A DNA stretch of 64,000 bases, taken from Sanderia malayensis. Lineage: Eukaryota; Cnidaria; Scyphozoa; Semaeostomeae; Pelagiidae. The position numbers and the translations under genes were made by a program. Of the stretch, positions 57,485 through 64,000 are shown one piece after another. Numbering within the stretch: the stretch's first letter is position 1; the number at the start of each line of letters is the position of its first letter. A model generated the notes under the pieces. That model saw only the letters and a list, made by a program, of their open reading frames with translations, had not been told where the DNA came from and made no database searches. The stretch spans positions 1-64,000 of the forward strand of contig RQOL01000503.1 of NCBI GenBank assembly GCA_013076295.1, written 5' to 3'.

Positions 57485-58071
57485 AGAAGGATATGGGCTC
57501 TTGGATATCCACTCTGGTTTCTGGCGAACCCAAATCGGCTATGTGTAAAATTAACTGCCTTGTTAGGCATTTGTTAATTTATTATCAGCCTACCAGCTTA
57601 TCAGCTTGCTTGAATCTTCAAGCATTGCTGGTCTCGTTTATTTTGATCTGAAAAACTATTGGCTTCAATAGTGCTTAATGTCATTCGTCAGCTAGGCTGG
57701 CAATTAGTAACGGTAAGGAATATACATACTTGCATCAAGCAGGCTCATACGTATCATATTGAAAGCAAAACTTCATTACAAACAAAAGTAAAACACTTCA
57801 ATTATGTGCAGTATATAAGCCTTCAACACGAAATAAATAAACGTAAAAAAATTACTTAATATTTCTATCAATGCCTCAATGTAAATTTAATGTGTATATT
57901 TTTGTTATTAACCTAGTTTATAATGTTGATTTTTACATTACGAAGTTCCTACATTGTCCCAGTAAGAGCCTAAGGCTGCTGACCTATAGCTTTAGTTTTT
58001 CTATCCGTGTTTTGATTTCTTGGGAATTTTCTACCGAGTTGTATTCAGCCTGTTGCCGGAGAATGGAAGTG
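57485..58071. other. No recognised gene
   Basis: 3' flank of the minus-strand gene that ends at 58072. It would hold its 3' UTR; no poly(A) signal is assigned with confidence. Confidence 0.4.
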
Positions 58072-60292
58072 TTATTCTCTGTATTGACCGTTATCTTTCG
58101 CCCTTCTGCCCACAATTTGCCATGCCTTAGTCACCATCTGGGCTGGATGCATCAACGTATTGTCAAACTTCATCCTTTTCAGTGACAGAGAGATTGGGCT
58201 TCTGTTACGGAATGCAAAGTCACGACAGCTGTCTTTGAACTCAACATCCTCAGAGTGACACGAATTTCTTTCAGGCTCAATTTTGCATCTTTTACGCTTT
58301 CTTGAAGCATCTTTTCTAGAATTTTCCAGCCTGGTAGCGCCTTCTTCATTTCTTTTGATTTCCCAAACTTCATTGAATTTTCTCACAAAAGTGAGAACAA
58401 TATTCTTGGTGGATGTTGGCTTTCTTGCTGCTACCGTTGCTTGTTCTTCACTTGCAGACGGATTTTCTTCCCTGCAGCTAGTTGCGCAGTAAAACTTTCG
58501 TCTGCTCTTCTCCTTCTCGTAATCTTCCATCATCGTTTCATTGCTCTTCGTCTCCTCAGCCTCTTCTGTTGTTCTGTCTTGAACGTTTGACTTACACTGA
58601 CACTGATCTTTATTGGCCCCATGTGATCGTTGAGAAATGTATATCTTCTTACACATATACTTCCCCGTAAATTTAAGTTCACCCATTTGGAATAGATTAT
58701 TATTTTCCAAGCGGCATTGCTTTCTTCCTTCAATGGACTTTACCCTGCATTTCTGTATAACCTTCATGATGTTTCTTCGCAACCTGTGCATTTCGCTCTT
58801 CCGTTTGCTCATCTGCCGGCTGCATTTCTCATAGGTCAATTGAATGTATTCCTTCCAAAGGATGGCATCGTCTTCTTCCTGCAATGATATTGTATACACT
58901 TAAGACTTGATATTATGAATTGCTGTCGGAATTTCTCAGATGTTACATTGCTTTGCAGGACTCTAGAAGTTTGCATGTTTATGTAAACCCTCACAAACTC
59001 TATCATCTATCTCCCCTTCTCATACTCGCAGCTTTTCAATTTTCTACAACCTGAATTCAATAGACAACGTCTTGTTTCAGGAATCTCGTTTTGCTAAATA
59101 CTTCAACCCGCTTGGCAATGATAGAATACGATGCTTCCTGAAGTTTAGCAGGGCTAATGATACCAACCATTTGAGATATGTCGTACAGGAAGTTGTCCCA
59201 GATATACATGACCTCTTTGGTGCAACTACAAGTGGCCAAGAGGCAGCTCGAAACCTCTACATTGTCACTCTGAAAATAACAATATTTCACATGTAATATT
59301 TAATGTCCGAGTAGTGGAACATATTTACAACAAAATTTAGGTAGCTTTTTACTGAATTACTTGAGGGAACACTTACTGCAGCATGCAACTGAGCTATATC
59401 GTCTAATATCTTTGTTGCTATGTTTCGCATCTGTGTAAATAAAAACGGATCTTTTACAGGAAGATAAAAGTAGCTACTGAGTTGTACAAATTAGATGAAA
59501 CAGGTTCTTAGCATGTGGTTGCCTATCATTGAACGGGGTCTTACCTGATGAAATGCAAAATTTCTGTAAGACAATCGAAGCAACTTCTCCATGATTCCGC
59601 GATTAGTTATATCAAAGAGTTTTCGAATGCTCTTGTTCAGAAGGCCTGTCATAAGCAGCGGTATGCATTGTTACTGATACTTGTACTTATAATTGAATGG
59701 AGTTCATTGTGCGTATATTGGGTGTCCTATAAATATTATCTTGAATTCATACCAATTTTATCCACCGTTTTATTGTAACAACCAGCTAAATCTGTAAGAT
59801 TGTGATGGCGTAGCTAATCAACAAAAAAAGTAATCATTGTTATTTACTGTTGTTACCTTATGTTTTCATTTGCTTATATTTACTTGCTTGGTTTTCGATT
59901 GATCCATCTCTATGTTATTGATTTATTTACTTTCTTTTATATAACATTTGCTTTTATGTATATTTATTTGTTGCCGGAATGTCAAAACAAGGTTTTTATC
60001 AATCATTCTAAAATGGAAGCAAAACTTCGACAGATGTAAAGTTTCAAGTTTTAAATCAAGTTTTTGAAAGACCAGAAAATCTCCTGAATATTATTCATGA
60101 TGCATTGATACCAGCTACTAACTTAAATCGAACTCCATTGTAGATAGCCAAAAGAATATCCCGTTTAGTTTTGTATTTCCTTCGTCTTAGCAAGATGATG
60201 AATCCATGTTTATCTACCTGATTTGCTGCACTCGGTTCGCCGCTTTGAGAGGCAACAAAATTCGAGTATCGTTTTCGAACGATCAGTTCCAT
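58072..60292 (-). CDS. Unassigned multi-exon gene
   Basis: Proposed exons, minus strand: 60292-60218 (ATG, MELIVRKRYSNF..., donor GTAGAT), 59645-59546 (LLNKSIRKLFDITNRGIMEK..., donor GTAAGA), 59430-59377 (MRNIATKILDDIAQLHAA, donor GTAAGT), 59269 to about 59081 (SDNVEVSSCLLATCSC...), 58878-58072 (EEDDAILWKEYIQLTYEKC... to stop). The second, third and fourth junctions keep phase 0. The first junction does not, so an exon or another acceptor is missing. The donor of the fourth exon is unclear. The last exon encodes 268 residues rich in Lys, Arg, Glu and Ser, with a C-terminal ISLSLKRMKFDN stretch; no domain recognised. It overlaps no repeat and looks like a genuine, perhaps lineage-specific gene. 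Confidence 0.5.
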
Positions 60293-60301
60293 TGTTTTCA
60301 C

Positions 60302-61209
60302 TCAATTTAACCAATAATTAAACTATCTAGTCGTAATATTTAGTCGTTAATATGAACAATTTGCTTGTACGATTCGTGCGTGGGTCCTCGAAGGCTAATA
60401 ACAAACAAGGAGAAATTGGATTTCAGTTTTATCAACAATATACCGTATTGGTATTCATAAAACGTCACAATTATTTCAAGGTATGAGTTGCCAGGGAACT
60501 TCGGCAATCAGGCTTTGCGAAGCTTATGTTGGGTCCAGACCTCAATTTATACAAACACGTATTGCTTGGTTTAATCTTAATTTTAGTGACGGAATTTTAT
60601 GTCCACTTTGGTTATATTCCTGTTTCTTAATTTCGTATTTTCGTCTTCAGTAGAGAAAGAAAAAACTGTTAAATTCGAAAATGAGATCAATGCTATTATA
60701 CCCTATTACCAATGACCATGTGACAGTATAGTATATGTATAATGTATGCTAACTATCCTCCGGGAATCCTTAATGTTTAAGCAAAGTCAAAGTTCAAAAA
60801 GGAGATTTCTCAAATGCGTAAGAAAAAGAAGGTTTCGGTTTTGTTTAAATGCGTAAAAAATGCGTGGAGAGGATTTAAAACTAGCTGTTAGCATTGTTAA
60901 AATGAGTGCTGCTGTGATGTAACCAGGACTAAAGCATCTAGGATTTGATTAAAGCGATATGTTTTAAAAAGAGTGCTTCAAAAAATATCGAGAGGGGGTG
61001 TTTAGCATGCTTGGAAGCCCATATATCTATATTGGTAACTGGTCGTTTCTCTATATTTAATGTGTTTGAATGTTGTCATTTGTATTTGACATTTCTTAGT
61101 GACATTTACGTTTCATTGCTGGATTTTGGAATTTCAGCAATAATAGATTTCAGCAAATTATTCTTTATCAAGAGAGGGTGTATGCTCAGTTTGAAGATCA
61201 AAGATAAAA
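60302..61209. other. No firmly recognised gene
   Basis: 5' flank of the minus-strand gene and upstream region of the MATH-domain frame. A short Cys-containing frame (60945-61200) does not show TRAF-type zinc-finger spacing. Confidence 0.4.
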
Positions 61210-61855
61210 TTGTTGGACCAACAAAACGGATTGGGGAGAAAGGTGGAGGACATTCGAGGAAATGTTCTGAAAATTAAGGAATTGCGGTGGGATTATAAGC
61301 TGTTTGAAGATGTAATGGAGAAACATACGCGAATTCAATACGTAATGAACAAGCAAGAAGAGAGAATAAATAAGTTGGAAATGCTAATGTTATGTCCAGT
61401 ATCGCAAGATGGACATTTTATCTGGACAGTTGATAATTTCGACTTTCAAAGGAAACAAGCTTTGCGTAATTATACAGGTTCGATTTACAGTCCGGTGTTT
61501 TTAACGAGTAAGTAAGTATGGGTGTAAGATTAGTTTGAGATTATATTTGAATGGCGATGGTGAAGCACAAAATAGATGTATTAGTTTGTTTATCGTTGTG
61601 AACAGAGGAGATTATGATGATATTTTAGTTTGGCCTATAAATAAGAAAGTGAATTTGAAGATAATTAATCAAGTAATTAAATTGAATGATGTTAAAGAAA
61701 GTTTTAAAACGGATTTGAAGAGTGTATCATTTAAGAAACCGAAAGAGGAAAACAATATAGCAACAGGAGCTCCATGTATATTTCCATTATCCAGATTGTA
61801 TGAGTCAGGTTTTGTTGTACGCGATAAAATGTTTATAGAATGTAATGTAGAATAG
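61210..61855 (+). pseudogene. TRAF-like MATH domain, frameshifted
   Basis: The first frame (61210-61515) has a coiled coil (KVEDIRGNVLKIKEL, NKQEERINKLEML) and then DGHFIWTVDNFDFQRKQA and GSIYSPVFLTSK. The second frame continues to 61855 with LRLYLNGDGEAQNRCISLF, VVNRGDYDDILVWP and IATGAPCIFPLSRLYESGF. Coiled coil plus MATH is the TRAF C-terminal receptor-binding module (family knowledge). At the junction TAAG is present twice (61509-61516); removing one copy joins SK to YGCKISLRLYLNGDG. The 4-bp duplication creates a TAA at 61513-61515. No RING or zinc fingers are found upstream, so it is a retro- or gene fragment, or a frameshifted gene with unseen exons. Confidence 0.8.
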
Positions 61856-62304
61856 ACACACAAATGTAACAAATGATTTAATAGTAAGTAGAATTGATGT
61901 GATTACAAAGTGGTTTTGATACATTTTCATATTTATTGCGTGAATACTTAAGATAGATTGAATTAAAAGTAGAATCGCGAATCAATTTAGTTAAAATTGG
62001 TATGAAACGAATACATGATGTGATAGAAAGTACTGGAAATAAACGGGTGAAAGTTAATGAAAGATTGGAGAAAAGAGTTGTTAAAAAACTGCAAATGGAT
62101 ATGACAATATGTTGAGAACTAAAACAGGTAAATAAAAAGCCATCAAGAAGAAATAATTCTAAAATATAGCAAGCTGTATAGCAAATGTTTGATGATGAAG
62201 TTTTTGAGTCATTGAAAAATGGTGATGAAGTTATAGTTTTGCAAACCAGCAGCTTGGAGTGTGGATTCCAAGAGCAATCGTGGTGTAGGTTTCGTGAAAA
62301 AAGT
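61856..62304. other. Spacer with weak coding relicts
   Basis: Lys-rich short frames on the plus strand (for example around 61990-62110). On the minus strand below the cyclin-like stop, a frame TKPTPRLLLESTLQAAGL continues to about 62240, matching the next part of a cyclin box. Confidence 0.4.
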
Positions 62305-62610
62305 CTAATTCAATTCATGTAGAACTTTCAGTTCATTATCCAAGATGGTGTGATGACCAACTGCTCCAGCTGTCATGTATGCATATGTCGATGCAGATCG
62401 AGGGTTGGCGGAGTGAAACTTATCAGCTATAAATAAAGCTGTGACAGCAACTCCTCGAATATTGAGCTTTGGAATGTCGGGAATTGCACAAAGGATGTCT
62501 TGAAATATTTGGATAGTGAGGAAAGTAACATTAACAGCAAGGTCAAAAGTTTCGCAAACCTCTCTTACCCAAATTATTGTTGTGATAAATCCGTCTTTAT
62601 TGAGGATTTG
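62305..62610 (-). pseudogene. Cyclin-box exon with in-frame stop
   Basis: The minus strand begins after TTTCTAGCAG at 62611 and encodes a cyclin N-terminal fold pattern: TIIWVREVCETFDL, TIQIFQDILCA, IPKLNIRGVAVTALFIADKF and ILDNELKVLHELN. It then has TAG (62305-62307) where cyclins have an aromatic residue, and TKPTPRLLL beyond it. The charged RGV..LFIA.K motif and the ELKVL..L...PTP motif are the best signs. Cyclins bind and activate CDKs. The exact subfamily is not clear. The acceptor's polypyrimidine tract is the antisense of the adjoining minisatellite. Confidence 0.65.
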
Positions 62611-62614
62611 CTGC

Positions 62615-64000
62615 TAGAAAGAACAAGAAAGAACAAGAAAGTCAAGTAAAGAACTAACAAGAAAGAGGAAGAAAGTCGAGTAAAGAACTAAGAAGAAAGA
62701 ACAAGAAAGTCAAGTAAAGAACTGACAAGAAAGAATAAGAAAGTCAAGTAAAGGACTGACAAGAAAGAGGAAGAAAGTCGAGTAAAGAACTAACAAGAAA
62801 GAGCAAGAAAGTCGAGTAAAGGACTGACAAGAAAGAGGAAGAAAATCGAGTAAAGAACTAACAAGAAAGAACAAGAAAGTCAAGTAAAGAACTAACAAGA
62901 AAGAGCAAGAAAGTCAAGTAAAGGACTGACAAGAAAGAGGAAGAAAGTCGAGTAAAGAACTAACAAGAAAGAGCAAGAAAGTCGAGTAAAGGACTGACAA
63001 GAAAGAGGAAGAAAATCGAGTAAAGAACTAACAAGAAACAACAAGAAAGTCAAGTAAAGAACTCACAAGAAAGAACAAGAAAGTCAAGTAAAGAACTCAC
63101 AAGAAAGAGCAAGAAAGTCGAGTAAAGGACTGCCAAGAAAGAGGAAGAAAATCGAGTAAAGAACTAACAAGAAACAACAAGAAAGTCAAGTAAAGAACTC
63201 ACAAGAAAGAACAAGAAAGTCAAGTAAAGAACTCACAAGAAAGAGCAAGAAAGTCGAGTAAAGGACTGACAAGAAAGAGGAAGAAAATCGAGTAAAGAAC
63301 TAACAAGAAACAACAAGAAAGTCAAGTAAAGAACTAACAAGAAAGAACAAGAAAGTCAAGTAAAGAACTCACAAGAAAGAGCAAGAAAGTCGAGTAAAGG
63401 ACTGCCAAGAAAGAGGAAGAAAGTCGAGTAAAGAACTAACAAGAAAGAACAAGAAAGACGAGTAAAGGACTGACAAGAAAGAACACGAAAGTCGAATAAA
63501 GAACTAACAAGAAAGAACAAGAAAGTCAAGTAACGAGCTAACAAGAAAGAACAAGAAAGTCAAGTAAAGAACTAACAAGAAAGAGCAAGAAAGTCAAGTA
63601 AAGAACTAACAAGAAGGAGCAAGAAACTCGAGTAAAGAACTGGCAAGAAAGAACAAGAAAGTCGAGTAAAGGACTGACAAGAAACAACAAGAAAGACGAG
63701 TAAAGGACTGACAAGAAAGAACACGAAAGTCGAATAAAGAACTAACAAGAAAGAACAAGAAAGTCAAGTAACGAGCTAACAAGAAAGAACAAGAAAGTCA
63801 AGTAAAGAACTAACAAGAAAGAGCAAGAAAGTCAAGTAAAGAACTAACAAGAAGGAGCAAGAAACTCGAGTAAAGAACTGGCAAGAAAGAACAAGAAAGT
63901 CGAGTAAAGAACTGACAAGAAAGAACAAGAAAATCGAGTGAAGAACTAACAAGAAAGAACAAGAAAGTCAAGTAAAGAACTAACAAGAAAGAACAAGAAA
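62615..64000 (+). repeat. 34-bp minisatellite with higher-order repeats
   Basis: Unit AAGAAAGAACAAGAAAGTCA plus AGTAAAGAACTAAC, about 40 copies, running off the window. Variants form blocks: a four-unit block repeats at about 63001, 63137 and 63273 (136 = 4 x 34 bp), and a seven-unit block repeats about 238 bp apart (near 63449 and 63687). Purine-only over long stretches on the plus strand. Confidence 0.97.

Noticed and set aside
59072..59296. Plus-strand gene over the fourth exon of the minus-strand gene
   Set aside because: It is open and preceded by AG, but has no donor at its end and no plus-strand partner exons, while the minus strand links to neighbouring exons in phase.
62710..63544. 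Minus-strand Leu/Phe-rich frames resembling membrane proteins
   Set aside because: Translation of the 34-bp minisatellite; no start context and no real hydrophobic-segment architecture.

Overview
The window is eukaryotic, AT-rich DNA from an animal, most likely a marine invertebrate. A cnidarian is my best guess, but nothing here proves the phylum. The evidence is GT-AG introns throughout, a full-length U2 snRNA gene, a NUDT6-type Nudix gene, a TRAF-type MATH domain, a cyclin-like exon, and an animal-style transposon load (Mutator-like, P/THAP9-like, Penelope-like, LINE and LTR elements). No prokaryotic or viral gene organisation is seen. Very little is intact host gene; most of the window is nested, decaying mobile DNA and tandem repeats.

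Layout. 1-6.2 kb: a relict of the satellite core (265-475), a hairpin, the last exon of a NUDT6-like gene, a 1.12-kb transposon with a 9-bp target duplication, four more NUDT6-like exons that lie downstream of the last exon (scrambled order), and U2 snRNA on the minus strand. 6.2-9.4 kb: minisatellites, a LINE ORF1 fragment, and an LTR plus truncated gag apparently inserted in it. 9.4-20.4 kb: two head-to-tail copies (A and B) of a large Mutator-like element. Each encodes a multi-exon protein with a CaRF-like N-terminus, a DDE transposase, a SWIM finger, a Ulp1-type cysteine protease and a PHD finger. Copy A has lost the protease core in frame; copy B keeps it but lacks a PHD zinc ligand and carries frameshifts. 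20.4-26.2 kb: a THAP plus DDE transposase with an intact reading frame, then a second, unrelated and broken MULE transposase.

27.5-46.9 kb: a very regular satellite array, about 14.4 copies of a 1,193-bp unit. One family MITE sits at the same place in three units, so it predates amplification. A second copy of the 1.13-kb transposon sits in a single unit, so it came later. The right edge of the array falls on an inverted duplication of a decayed gene (46.9-48.0 kb). 48.3-53.5 kb: a 5'-truncated LINE, a decayed P/THAP9-like transposon, and a Penelope-like GIY-YIG fragment inserted right after the P stop codon. That fragment has a 14-bp target duplication and a recognisable minimal hammerhead ribozyme. 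54.0-55.05 kb: about six tandem 181-bp units, each looking like a 75-bp symmetric exon with splice sites. 55-62.6 kb: palindromes, an unrecognised minus-strand multi-exon gene (58.07-60.29 kb), a frameshifted MATH domain and a cyclin-like exon. 62.6 kb to the end: a 34-bp minisatellite with higher-order structure that supplies the polypyrimidine tract of the cyclin exon.

Several reading-frame breaks in unrelated elements fall in runs of A. Sequencing or assembly error therefore needs to be excluded before any of these copies is called dead. All family assignments are from motif recognition by eye.
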